NCBI GenBank assembly: GCA_947575935.1
Contig: CANPPM010000011.1
Coordinates: 1 to 18,743, forward strand
Direction of reading: 5' to 3'
DNA from: an uncultured Butyricicoccus sp.
Lineage (GTDB): Bacteria > Bacillota > Clostridia > Oscillospirales > Butyricicoccaceae
DNA length: 18,743 nucleotides
Shown: positions 1 through 8,172 of the stretch, piece after piece
How positions within the stretch are numbered: position 1 is the stretch's first letter
Layout: every line of letters starts with the position of its first letter
Notes under the pieces: model-generated
What the model saw: the letters and a program-made list of their open reading frames with translations, nothing else
Told to the model about the DNA's origin: nothing
Databases searched by the model: none
Position numbers and translations under genes: made by a program

Positions 1-290
1 TAGCTTCTCGGCTTGGGGCCCAGCGCAATGCCGCCGTGGGTCCACTGGGGGGAGCGGATCGAGCCCTGACGCGCGCGGCCGGTGCCCTTCTGCCGCCACG
101 GCTTGATGCCGCCGCCGCGCACCTCGGCGCGGGTCAGCGTAGACTGCGTACCCTGCCGACGGTTTGCCAGATGGTTCTTTACTGCCGCATGCATAACCGG
201 TACGTTCGGCTCGATGCCGAATACCGCCGCGTTCAGCTCGATTTCGCCGGTCTTCTCGCCGGACATATTATAAACTGCTACTGTAGGCAT
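1..290 (-). CDS. rplD: 50S ribosomal protein L4 (partial, C-terminus beyond window)
   Basis: L4 is a primary 23S rRNA-binding protein that lines the exit tunnel, and in many bacteria it represses its own operon by binding the S10 leader. The reading frame opens MPTVAVYNMSGEKTGEIELN and includes the conserved rRNA-binding stretch KGTGRARQGS at about residues 69-78. About 96 codons are visible of roughly 205 expected; the gene runs off the left edge. An AGGAGG ribosome binding site lies just upstream of the ATG at 290. It starts 18 nt after the rplC stop, as expected within one transcript. Identity is clear from the motif and the rpsJ-rplC-rplD order. Confidence 0.96.
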   Translation of the reverse strand, partial: MPTVAVYNMSGEKTGEIELNAAVFGIEPNVPVMHAAVKNHLANRRQGTQSTLTRAEVRGGGIKPWRQKGTGRARQGSIRSPQWTHGGIALGPKPRS

Positions 291-308
291 TTCTGTTTCC
301 TCCTCCCG

Positions 309-1007
309 TTACTTTCTCGCCGAAGCCTTCTGCGGGTTCTTGCTGACGCCTGCCGCCGGGCCCTTGGCAACCGGGTTCTTCTTCACGGTATCCTTCAGAT
401 ACACGATACCGCCCTTGGGGCCGGGAATCGCGCCGCGGACCGCGATCATATTCAGCTCGGTGTCCACCTTGACCACGTCAAGGTTCTGCACGGTCACCTG
501 CTCATTGCCCAGGTGACCAGGCATCATTTTGCCCTTCATGATCTTGGACGGGTCAGAGCACGCGCCCATGGAGCCCTGATGGCGGTGCATCGGGCCAGCG
601 CCATGGCTCATGGGGGAGCGGCCTGCGTTCCAGCGCTTGATAACGCCCGCAAAGCCCTTGCCCTTGGAAATGCCGGTAACGTCCACATAATCGCCCTCAG
701 CGAAAACGTCTGCGCCCAGCACGTCGCCCACCTGGAAGGTCGAGCAGTCCTGCAGACGAAACTCCTTCAGATACTTCTTCAGCGCATCGCCAGCCTTCTT
801 GAGGTGTCCGAGCGCGGGCTTGTTGAGCTTACGCTCCTGCACGTCCTCAAAGCCGAGCTGAATGGCGTTATAGCCTTCCTTTTCGACGGTCTTGATCTGG
901 GTCACGACGCATGGGCCCGCCTCAATGACGGTCACCGGGATGACCTTGCCCTCAGCGTCGAAGATCTGGGTCATGCCGACCTTCTTGCCGATGATTGCTT
1001 TCTGCAT
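309..1007 (-). CDS. rplC: 50S ribosomal protein L3
   Basis: L3 is an early-assembly 23S rRNA-binding protein near the peptidyl transferase centre. The start at 1007 gives MQKAIIGKKVGMTQIFDAEG, the standard L3 N-terminus, with AAGGAGG just upstream. The open frame continues 43 codons further upstream, but that extension has no L3 similarity and lies in the spacer. The L3 signature is present: GISKGKGFAGVIKRW, then SHG, HRHQGS and KGKMMPGHLGNEQVTVQNL. The product is 232 aa, longer than the usual 205-215 aa because of a Lys/Ala/Pro-rich basic tail (KKNPVAKGPAAGVSKNPQKA). It is co-transcribed with rpsJ upstream, after a 216-nt spacer, and rplD downstream, after 18 nt. Confidence 0.97.
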   Translation of the reverse strand: MQKAIIGKKVGMTQIFDAEGKVIPVTVIEAGPCVVTQIKTVEKEGYNAIQLGFEDVQERKLNKPALGHLKKAGDALKKYLKEFRLQDCSTFQVGDVLGADVFAEGDYVDVTGISKGKGFAGVIKRWNAGRSPMSHGAGPMHRHQGSMGACSDPSKIMKGKMMPGHLGNEQVTVQNLDVVKVDTELNMIAVRGAIPGPKGGIVYLKDTVKKNPVAKGPAAGVSKNPQKASARK

Positions 1008-1223
1008 GGTATATTCCTCCTTAAAGGTTATTGGTTGACCCGCGCATTGGACTCGCGAGGCCAACTTGACCCTGCCGCGCGAATCGCGGCCAGGTGCAAA
1101 CCGGAGGCTGGGTTGGTTCCCCCGGCTTGTAAACATAAATGAATTGGGACGCCCCTCCCTATACAGGCGCGGAAGGAGCGAACGCCGCTGAAGCGCTGCA
1201 AAGCAGCTTCAGACAAAGCGCGG
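1008..1223 (-). other. Long structured rpsJ-rplC spacer with leader-like stem-loop
   Basis: This 216-nt gap inside the ribosomal operon is longer than the few tens of bases usual between rpsJ and rplC. Read on the minus strand it carries a GAAGCTGC/GCAGCGCTTC-type hairpin near 1182-1205 and a GC stem at 1074-1090 (arms GCCGCG and CGCGGC, 5-nt loop). The 18-mer GGCCGCGATTCGCGCGGC covering the second stem matches 16 of 18 bases of a stem-loop in the rpsJ leader around 1611-1628. No T-run follows either hairpin, so these are not intrinsic terminators. No coding sequence is supported here. A second regulatory or RNA-processing site within the operon is possible. Confidence 0.5.
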
Positions 1224-1535
1224 TTAAAGCTTGATCTCGATATCGACGCCTGCAGGCAGGTCAAGGCTCATCAGGCTCTCTACCGTCTTCTGCGCCGGAT
1301 TCAGGATGTCAATCAAACGCTTGTGAGTGCGGCGCTCAAACTGCTCGCGGCTGTCCTTATACTTGTGTACCGCGCGCAGGATGGTGACAATCTCGCGCTC
1401 AGTCGGCAGCGGGATCGGGCCGGACACCTTGGCGCCCGTGCGCTTGGCTGCCTCAACGATCTTCTCGGCGCTCTGATCGATCAGCTCGTGATCGTAAGCC
1501 TTCAGACGGATACGGATTCTTTCTGCGTTTGCCAT
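1224..1535 (-). CDS. rpsJ: 30S ribosomal protein S10
   Basis: S10 is part of the small-subunit head and, as NusE, also takes part in transcription antitermination with NusB. The 103-aa product MANAERIRIRLKAYDHELID has the normal family length and contains the conserved GPIPLPTE loop and a THKRLIDI segment. An AGGAGG site lies at about 1546-1551, spaced correctly from the ATG at 1535. It is the first gene of the operon and is preceded by a long leader and a strong promoter. Upstream lies uvrA, not the tuf/fusA genes commonly found there. Confidence 0.97.
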   Translation of the reverse strand: MANAERIRIRLKAYDHELIDQSAEKIVEAAKRTGAKVSGPIPLPTEREIVTILRAVHKYKDSREQFERRTHKRLIDILNPAQKTVESLMSLDLPAGVDIEIKL

Positions 1536-1903
1536 AATGGATTTTCCTCCTCGTACGATTCGCCGTACATGATTTATGATTGCGACCCGTTACGGAGAGA
1601 AACTGCAACCCCGCCCCGCGTATCGCGGCCGGGCATGAAAATAACCGGGCGCACTTGTAGTGCTTCGATCCGGTCAATAAAACATCAGCGGTTCCAGCCA
1701 TCGGCCTGGAGGCGCACGCGCCGCCGGTTCCGAATTTACGCGGGAACATCATGTTGCTGCCGCCCGGGACCCAAAAAGAACGCCCCGCCGGCCGATTAGC
1801 AGTTGTCTCAACCGCCCGATTGTCGGACCTACTCCGCTGAAGTTACCCGGAAAAATACTCCGGCAATCTCCAGCATCATCGCATGACTGCGGAAACCGCA
1901 GTG
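1536..1903 (-). ncRNA. S10 operon 5' leader RNA (candidate r-protein autoregulatory leader)
   Basis: The predicted transcript start near 1903 leaves about 368 nt of untranslated leader before rpsJ. On the minus strand it shows many hairpins. ACTGCGG-TTT-CCGCAGT (1886-1902) sits right at the 5' end. GGCGC-GT-GCGCC lies near 1710-1721. A two-part stem, GCACT-ACA-AGTGC enclosed by ACCGG/CCGGTT, occupies about 1641-1675, and CCGCG-ATA-CGCGG lies at 1616-1628. A GTACG/CGTAC pair adjoins the ribosome binding site. Long S10 leaders bound by L4 are established in other bacteria. I infer a similar role here but could not match a specific Rfam model. No convincing ORF is present. Confidence 0.55.
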
Positions 1904-1910
1904 CTTACTT

Positions 1911-1939
1911 AGCATATAACAAACTTCGCTGGAAGTCAA
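1911..1939 (-). promoter_or_regulatory. Promoter of the rpsJ operon with UP-like A/T tract
   Basis: On the minus strand the -35 box TTGACT (1934-1939) and -10 box TATGCT (1911-1916) are separated by exactly 17 bp. Immediately upstream, 1942-1976 is very A/T-rich with phased A and T runs, resembling the UP element of strong ribosomal promoters. Transcription should start near 1903. Confidence 0.82.
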
Positions 1940-1976
1940 GAGCTTTTGTAGAAATTTTTCTAATTTTTTTGTAGGA

Positions 1977-2235
1977 AACGTCAAACAAGGTATTCTGCGC
2001 AGCCGGCAGGCGAAAGGGAGCTCCTAGCCCGGCCTTTCCGTCCCAACGGTTTTGTCTTCAGCACATTCGAACAGCTGCCGTTATCCCCTGTTTTTTGAGA
2101 ACGTAACATCCGCACAAAAAAACCAAGGCTTTTGTCCGGCCATACGCCGGCGCTGCAGGCCGCTGTCCATACGGCGGGTGAATCGCTGAAAACACAGGGC
2201 AGCCTGTTTCGCAGGGAACGCGGAATCCTGCAGAA
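1977..2235. other. Intergenic stretch without recognised gene
   Basis: Between the rpsJ promoter and the uvrA terminator I see no ORF with a ribosome binding site and no RNA gene. A modest CCGGC/GCCGG hairpin lies near 2137-2151. The short open frames here have no family resemblance. Confidence 0.5.
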
Positions 2236-2275
2236 AAAAATCACCCTGAAATTTTATTTCGGGGTGATTTTTCGC
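2236..2275 (-). terminator. Intrinsic terminator downstream of uvrA
   Basis: Minus-strand reading gives AATCACCCCGAA, a 7-nt loop and TTCAGGGTGATT, followed by a run of T. It begins about 30 nt after the uvrA stop. The plus-strand complement also ends in T residues, but no plus-strand gene precedes it. It separates the repair block from the S10 operon. Confidence 0.9.
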
Positions 2276-2306
2276 CGATACGGCTCCCTTCCGGAAGCGT
2301 CCTGCT

Positions 2307-5129
2307 TTACCTTGCCAGATATTTTTTCAAATACTGCCCTGTATAGGATTGCGCACAGGCGGCAACCTCCTCCGGCGTACCCGCACAAACCAGCGTACCG
2401 CCCTTATCCCCCCCCTCGGGCCCGAGATCCACGAGATAATCAGCGGTTTTAATCACATCCAGATTGTGCTCAATCACCACAACCGTGTTGCCGGTCTCGA
2501 CCAACTTCTGCAGCACTTCGACCAGCCGGTGCACATCGGCAATATGCAGTCCGGTCGTCGGCTCGTCCAGGATATAAATCGTCTTTCCGGTTGATCGCTT
2601 GGACAGCTCGGTCGCCAGCTTGGCACGCTGGGCCTCGCCGCCCGACAACGTGGTCGAAGACTGTCCCAGCTTGATATACCCCAGCCCGACTTCCTGCATG
2701 GTCTGTAGGCGCCGTGCGATCTTGGGCACATTCTCAAAGAAAACCAACGCCTCATCCACCGTCATGTCGAGCACTTCATAGATGTTTTTTCCCTTATAGC
2801 GCACTTCCAGTGTTTCTTTATTATAGCGCTTGCCCTTGCACACCTCGCAGGGCACATAGACGTCGGGCAGGAAGTGCATTTCGATCTTCAGCAGGCCATC
2901 GCCGCCGCACGCCTCACAGCGCCCGCCCTTGACATTAAAGGAAAACCGCGCCGGACCGTAACCGCGCGCCCTAGCATCCGAGGTCGAAGCGAAGAGCTCC
3001 CGAATATCATTGAACACACCGGTATAGGTTGCAGGGTTGGAACGCGGCGTCCGCCCAATCGGCGCCTGGCTGATCTCAATCACCTTGTCAAGGTATTCCT
3101 CCCCCTCCAACGCGTCATGCGGGCCAGGACGGGTCTTGGCCCGGTTCAGGTCGGCCGCCAACCGCTTATAAAGAATCTCGTTGACAAAAGAGGACTTACC
3201 CGAGCCCGAAACGCCGGTCACACAGGTCAGCGTCCCCAGCGGGATCGAAAAATCTGCGTGCTGCAGGTTATTCACCGCAGCGCCGCGCACGGTCAGCCAT
3301 TTACCGCTTCCTTTGCGGCGCACCTCGGGCACCGGAATTTTCCTACGCCCGCTGAGATACGCCCCGGTGATCGACTTGGGGGACTGAATCAGCTCGTCAA
3401 CCGTGCCCTCAAAAATGACCTCGCCGCCGTGCACGCCCGCCCCCGGCCCGATATCAACAATATAATCGGCGGCGTACATGGTATCCTCGTCGTGCTCCAC
3501 CACGATCAGGGTATTGCCCAAATCGCGCAGGCGCTTGAGGGTAGCCAGCAGCTTGTCGTTATCTCGCTGATGCAGACCGATAGACGGCTCATCCAAAATA
3601 TACAGCACGCCCATCAGCGAAGATCCGATCTGCGTCGCCAGCCGGATGCGCTGGCTTTCCCCGCCTGAAAGCGTGCCTGCTGCACGCGAAAGCGTCAGGT
3701 ACTCCAACCCAACCGACTGCAGGAATCCAAGCCGGTTCTGGATTTCCTTCAAAATGCGGTCGGCGATCATATGCTGCATTTCGGTCAGCTCGAGCCCCTG
3801 CAGAAAAGCAACGGCCTTCCCCACCGATTTTTCACAAAATGCCGCAATATTCAGCCCGCCGACCGTAACCGCCAGGATCTCCTTTTTCAGCCTCCGGCCG
3901 CCGCAGTCCGGACAGGGCGCCTCGTTCATGCACTCCTCAATTTCGGCACGGATATATTCGCTGTTGGTTTCCTGGTAGCGGCGCTCCAGGTTCGGGATAA
4001 TTCCCTCAAAGGGCTGCCGCATTTTGCCGCCGGAAAATCGCGCCACAGACAGTTCCAGCGCCTCCCGGCCCGTCCCGTAAAGCAGCGCATGCAGCCCCTC
4101 CTTTCCGATCTCCTCGATCGGGGTATCGACCGTAAAGCCATACTTTTCCCCCAACGCGTCAAAATACATCCGCGCGATCGAACCAGGGTCACAGCTTGAC
4201 CACCCGCTCGCCTGGATCGCCCCGCCCTTGATGGAAAGCCGCGGATTGGGGAGCACCCGGTCAGGGTCAATCTTCATTTGCACCCCCAGGCCGGTACAGG
4301 TCGGACACGCGCCGTAGGGATTATTGAAAGAGAACATCCGCGGGGTCAGTTCTTCAATCGAGATCCCGCAGTCCTCACATGCATAGTTCTGGGAAAATGA
4401 CAGCGTCTCCCCACCGATAATATCGGCCAGCACCAGCCCGCCCGAAAGCGCGCTCGCCGTTTCCACCGAATCGGCCAAACGGCTGTGGGCATCCCCGCGG
4501 ACAACCACACGGTCGACCACGACCTCGATCGAATGCTTCTTATTTTTTTCCAGCTTGATCTCCTCGGAAAGATCATAAACCACGCCGTCAGCACGTACAC
4601 GTACATATCCTGATTTTCGCGCGTCAGCAAACACTTTCACATGCTCGCCCTTGCGCTGACGCACGACCGGCGCAAGAATCTGCAGCTTGGTCCCCTCGGG
4701 CAGCGCCATCAACCGGTCAATGATCTGGTCGATTGTCTGCTGATGAATTTCTTTCCCGCATTTTGGGCAATGAGGCGTGCCCACCCGCGCCCAAAGCAGA
4801 CGCAGGTAATCGTAGATTTCCGTCACCGTTCCCACGGTCGAACGTGGGTTTTTGGAAGTCGTCTTCTGGTCGATTGAGATCGCCGGGGACAAACCGTCGA
4901 TATAGTCTACATCTGGCTTTTCCATCTGCCCCAAAAACATCCGCGCATAACTGGACAACGACTCCACATAGCGCCGCTGCCCCTCCGCGTAGATGGTATC
5001 GAACGCCAACGACGACTTTCCAGACCCTGACAGCCCGGTCAAGACGACCAATTTATCCCGCGGCAGCTTGATATCTATATTCTTCAGGTTATGCTCCCTG
5101 GCCCCTTTTACAAAAATGTGTTCCTGCAT
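2307..5129 (-). CDS. uvrA: Excinuclease ABC subunit A
   Basis: UvrA is the DNA-damage-sensing ATPase of nucleotide excision repair; its dimer loads UvrB at lesions. The 940-aa protein has the full double ABC layout. The first P-loop GLSGSGKSS is at 32-40, with signature LSGGESQR (487-494) and Walker B ILDEPSIGL (511-519). The second P-loop GVSGSGKSS is at 639-647, with LSGGEAQR (828-835) and ILDEPTTGL (853-861). All three zinc modules are present: CPKC (121-124) with CPDC (406-409), CEDC (251-254) with CPTC (275-278), and CEAC (738-741) with CEVC (761-764). The ATG at 5129 follows a GAAGGGA-type ribosome binding site. It lies 15 nt after the uvrB stop, so the two are co-transcribed. Confidence 0.99.
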   Translation of the reverse strand: MQEHIFVKGAREHNLKNIDIKLPRDKLVVLTGLSGSGKSSLAFDTIYAEGQRRYVESLSSYARMFLGQMEKPDVDYIDGLSPAISIDQKTTSKNPRSTVGTVTEIYDYLRLLWARVGTPHCPKCGKEIHQQTIDQIIDRLMALPEGTKLQILAPVVRQRKGEHVKVFADARKSGYVRVRADGVVYDLSEEIKLEKNKKHSIEVVVDRVVVRGDAHSRLADSVETASALSGGLVLADIIGGETLSFSQNYACEDCGISIEELTPRMFSFNNPYGACPTCTGLGVQMKIDPDRVLPNPRLSIKGGAIQASGWSSCDPGSIARMYFDALGEKYGFTVDTPIEEIGKEGLHALLYGTGREALELSVARFSGGKMRQPFEGIIPNLERRYQETNSEYIRAEIEECMNEAPCPDCGGRRLKKEILAVTVGGLNIAAFCEKSVGKAVAFLQGLELTEMQHMIADRILKEIQNRLGFLQSVGLEYLTLSRAAGTLSGGESQRIRLATQIGSSLMGVLYILDEPSIGLHQRDNDKLLATLKRLRDLGNTLIVVEHDEDTMYAADYIVDIGPGAGVHGGEVIFEGTVDELIQSPKSITGAYLSGRRKIPVPEVRRKGSGKWLTVRGAAVNNLQHADFSIPLGTLTCVTGVSGSGKSSFVNEILYKRLAADLNRAKTRPGPHDALEGEEYLDKVIEISQAPIGRTPRSNPATYTGVFNDIRELFASTSDARARGYGPARFSFNVKGGRCEACGGDGLLKIEMHFLPDVYVPCEVCKGKRYNKETLEVRYKGKNIYEVLDMTVDEALVFFENVPKIARRLQTMQEVGLGYIKLGQSSTTLSGGEAQRAKLATELSKRSTGKTIYILDEPTTGLHIADVHRLVEVLQKLVETGNTVVVIEHNLDVIKTADYLVDLGPEGGDKGGTLVCAGTPEEVAACAQSYTGQYLKKYLAR

Positions 5130-5144
5130 GAATGCTTCCCTTCT

Positions 5145-7148
5145 TTATGATTTGGAGAATACGCCGACCTTTTGCCTGCTTTTCTCCTCCAGCTCCCCTT
5201 CCAACGCCTTGATCTGATCGCGCAGCTCGGCAGCCAACTCGAATTCCAGCAGCTTGGCCGCTTCCTTCATCTGACGGGTCAGCCGGGCAATCTCAGCCTG
5301 CGCCTCGGCCCGGCTCAGCTTTTTGCCGCGGCCCCTGGGCAGCTTGCTCTCACTAGAGATTTCAATAATATCGTGCACATTCTTATGCACGGTCCTTGGG
5401 GTAATGCCATGCTTTTCATTAAACGCCTGCTGAATGGCGCGGCGGCGGTTGGTCTCGTCAATCGCACGGCGCATCGAACCGGTCTCGCTGTCCGCATACA
5501 TAACGACCTTGCCCTGTGCATTGCGCGCTGCGCGGCCAATGGTCTGCACCAGCGAGGTTTCCGAGCGCAGAAAGCCTTCCTTATCCGCATCCAGAATCGC
5601 GACCAGCGATACCTCGGGCAGATCCAGCCCCTCGCGCAGCAGGTTAATACCCACCAATACATCATACAGCCCGAGCCGCAGATCGCGGATCAATTCCATA
5701 CGCTCAATGGTTTTCACATCATGGTGCATATAGCGGACCTTAATGCCAACCCCTTCTAAATAGCCCGTCAGATCCTCCGCCATTTTTTTGGTGAGCGTAG
5801 TCACGAGCACGCGCTCGCCGCGCGCTGCACGGGTATGAATTTCGCCAATCAGATCGTCAATCTGCCCTTCGACGGGACGCACCTCGATCTCGGGATCCAA
5901 CAGACCGGTCGGGCGAATCACCTGCTCAACAATCTGCCCCGAACGCTCGCGCTCATACTCCCCCGGCGTAGCGGAAACATAAATCACTTGATTCAGCCGC
6001 TCGTTAAATTCATCAAAATTAAGGGGGCGGTTATCCTGTGCCGACGGCAAGCGAAACCCATTTTCAACCAGGCTCAACTTCCGGGCGCGGTCCCCGTGAA
6101 ACATAGCGCGCACCTGGGGCAGCGTAACATGGCTCTCGTCTACGATCAACAAAAAATCTTTGGGAAAATAATCAATCAGTGTAAAGGGCGCGCTCCCCGG
6201 TTCTCGTCCGGCAAGCACACGGGAATAATTCTCAATACCGCTGCAAAAGCCGATCTCCTCCAGCATTTCAATATCATAACGAGTCCGCTGCCGGATCCGC
6301 TGGGCCTCTACCAGCTTTCCATTGGCCTCAAACCACGAAACGCGTTCTTCAAGCTCCCGCTCAAGTTCCCGGATAGCGGCCGCCAGTTTATCCCTTGGCG
6401 TAACATAATGGCTTGCGGGATAAATCGCAGCATGTCCAAGCGTGCTGACCGCAGCGCCGGTCAGTGGGTTGATCTGACTGACGCGGTCGATTTCATCCCC
6501 AAAGAATTCAATGCGGATACAGTCGTTATCGGAGTATGCCGGCCACACCTCGACAACATCCCCCCGGACGCGGAACCGATTGCGCTCAAAGGCAATATCA
6601 TTGCGCTCATACTGCAGTTCAATCAGCTTCCGCAGCAGTTCATCGCGATCCTTTTGCATGCCCGGACGCAGTGAAATGACCATATTCTTGTAGTCTATCG
6701 GATTTCCCAGGGAATAAATGCAGGAAACCGACGCAACGATGATCACATCTTCCCGCTCATTGAGCGCCGAGGTCGCCGAGTGCCGCAGCCGGTCGATTTC
6801 ATCATTGATGGAAGAATCCTTTTCAATGTAGGTGTCGGTCGACGCAATATAAGCCTCCGGCTGATAATAATCGTAATAGGAAACAAAATATTCTACTGCA
6901 TTTTCCGGGAAGAACTCCCGCAGCTCCGAGCAGAGCTGAGCCGCAAGGGTTTTGTTATGCGCAAGCACCAACGTCGTCCGCTGGGTCTGCTCAATGATAT
7001 TGGCCATCGTAAAGGTCTTGCCCGAACCGGTCACGCCCAACAGCGTCTGCTCATCCAGGCCATTTTTCACACCCGCGACAAGCGCCTCGACCGCAGCCGG
7101 CTGGTCGCCCGCCATCTGATACGGGCTGACGATCTTAAATTTCCCCAC
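5145..7148 (-). CDS. uvrB: Excinuclease ABC subunit B
   Basis: UvrB is the helicase-like core of nucleotide excision repair. It verifies damage and recruits UvrC. I place the start at the GTG at 7148 because AGGAGG lies 8 nt upstream and the protein then begins GKFKIVSPYQMAGDQP, the family N-terminus. The frame is open for 37 more codons upstream, but they show no UvrB similarity. The resulting 667 aa match the usual length. Visible motifs are P-loop GVTGSGKT (38-45), the damage-probing beta-hairpin YYDYYQPEAY (91-100), DESH (337-340), motif VI QTIGRAARN (535-543) and a C-terminal UVR coiled coil (about 619-653) that contacts UvrC. uvrC is not in the window. Confidence 0.98.
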   Translation of the reverse strand: MGKFKIVSPYQMAGDQPAAVEALVAGVKNGLDEQTLLGVTGSGKTFTMANIIEQTQRTTLVLAHNKTLAAQLCSELREFFPENAVEYFVSYYDYYQPEAYIASTDTYIEKDSSINDEIDRLRHSATSALNEREDVIIVASVSCIYSLGNPIDYKNMVISLRPGMQKDRDELLRKLIELQYERNDIAFERNRFRVRGDVVEVWPAYSDNDCIRIEFFGDEIDRVSQINPLTGAAVSTLGHAAIYPASHYVTPRDKLAAAIRELERELEERVSWFEANGKLVEAQRIRQRTRYDIEMLEEIGFCSGIENYSRVLAGREPGSAPFTLIDYFPKDFLLIVDESHVTLPQVRAMFHGDRARKLSLVENGFRLPSAQDNRPLNFDEFNERLNQVIYVSATPGEYERERSGQIVEQVIRPTGLLDPEIEVRPVEGQIDDLIGEIHTRAARGERVLVTTLTKKMAEDLTGYLEGVGIKVRYMHHDVKTIERMELIRDLRLGLYDVLVGINLLREGLDLPEVSLVAILDADKEGFLRSETSLVQTIGRAARNAQGKVVMYADSETGSMRRAIDETNRRRAIQQAFNEKHGITPRTVHKNVHDIIEISSESKLPRGRGKKLSRAEAQAEIARLTRQMKEAAKLLEFELAAELRDQIKALEGELEEKSRQKVGVFSKS

Positions 7149-7268
7149 TCGTAATCCCTCCTGAAAAACGCTGCCGGATTGCTCCGCAGACGGTGCATAC
7201 AGGCTCAAAAATCCGACGGACATGCCGCCGGATCCGCCAGAACGCGCATTGCATGGCAACCAGCCGGG

Positions 7269-8033
7269 TTATGCCCGCCGGAATGGGCTGAGGTCGCCGT
7301 TTTCGCGCATAGAATAATAGGTCCCGCCCTCCCCAAAAATCACGTGGTCAAACAGAACGATTTTCATCGAATACAATACGGTATGCAGGCCGTTCGTCGC
7401 AGAAAAATCACTGCCCGACGGAAAGGCCTCCCCCTTCGGATGATTATGCGCCAATACCACCGAAGCGGCGTTGACATTCACGGCACGCTGCACAATCTCA
7501 CGGATGTCCAGGCTGCTGGCATTGACCTGCCCCGGCGGGAATTCCACATGCCCGACCACAATCCCCTGATTGTCCAAAAACGCGGCCATCACAACCTCCT
7601 GCTGACGGCCAAGATATCTGGACCGAAAGAACGCGGCCGCCTCCCCGCTGGAGGTAATCCGCTTCCAACTACTCTGGCGCTCTGCCTGCTCTCGCTGGCA
7701 GCGCACCCCAATCTCACAGCACAGCTTCAGCAGCAGCGCGCTCTGCCGCCCGCATTCGGGCACGGCCGAAAGGCTGTCAAGCGGCGCCTCGAACACCTGT
7801 CCAAAGCTGCCAAAGGCCTCGATCAGGCGATGCGCAATCGGATTCGTGTTTTTCTGCCGGTTTACAAAATAAAGCAGCATCTCAAGCAGTTCGTGGTCGT
7901 GAAAACTGTCAAAACTGTGTTTGCTGTCCCGCAACACGCGGTCCCACATCCGCTTCCGGTGCCCGGCGTGCACCTCTTTCGTTTTGCCCCCGTCCGACGC
8001 CGCCTCACTGCCGGTAGACCCATCCGCACGCAT
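7269..8033 (-). CDS. radC: RadC/DUF2466-family JAMM-domain protein
   Basis: RadC proteins carry a JAB/MPN (JAMM) metallopeptidase-like fold and were historically tied to repair, though their biochemical role is unsettled. The C-terminal half contains LAHNHPKGEAFPSGSDFS, giving the metal ligands H196, H198 and D209 with the chosen start. The N-terminal half has an HhH-like HELLEMLL...AFGSFGQVF region. I chose the ATG at 8033 (254 aa, AAGGGG nine bases upstream). The frame is open to an ATG at 8135, but a TATAAT box at 8144-8149 would make that start nearly leaderless, and the extra residues are Gly/Arg-rich without family similarity. An ATG at 8105 is the other alternative. The gene lies 120 nt before uvrB on the same strand, probably in one transcript. 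Confidence 0.9.
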   Translation of the reverse strand: MRADGSTGSEAASDGGKTKEVHAGHRKRMWDRVLRDSKHSFDSFHDHELLEMLLYFVNRQKNTNPIAHRLIEAFGSFGQVFEAPLDSLSAVPECGRQSALLLKLCCEIGVRCQREQAERQSSWKRITSSGEAAAFFRSRYLGRQQEVVMAAFLDNQGIVVGHVEFPPGQVNASSLDIREIVQRAVNVNAASVVLAHNHPKGEAFPSGSDFSATNGLHTVLYSMKIVLFDHVIFGEGGTYYSMRENGDLSPFRRA

Positions 8034-8143
8034 CCTCTCAGCCCCTTCCAAACCCCTTCTTTCCGGCAGGCGTCCTCCCTGCAGGCGCCTGCCGCCGCCG
8101 CGCATTCCGCCATTTCCCGGACAGGCCGCAGCCATTTTCTGCT

Positions 8144-8172
8144 ATTATATCACGGCCGCTATCGCGGTGCAA
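8144..8172 (-). promoter_or_regulatory. Promoter for radC(-uvrB-uvrA)
   Basis: On the minus strand TTGCAC (8167-8172) and a perfect TATAAT (8144-8149) are 17 bp apart, and the -10 is extended by TG. It overlaps the last codons of the GNAT gene. The start is predicted near 8137. No LexA-type GAAC-N4-GTTC palindrome is visible at this promoter. Confidence 0.7.

Noticed and set aside
36..1142. 368-codon plus-strand open frame opposite rplC/rplD
   Set aside because: It is antisense to unmistakable ribosomal protein genes, its translation is low-complexity Leu/Ala/Arg/His, and it has no family motifs; it is a GC-driven shadow.
7149..7268. LexA box upstream of uvrB
   Set aside because: The nearest word, GAACGCGCATTG, lacks the second GTTC half, so no SOS operator can be claimed.
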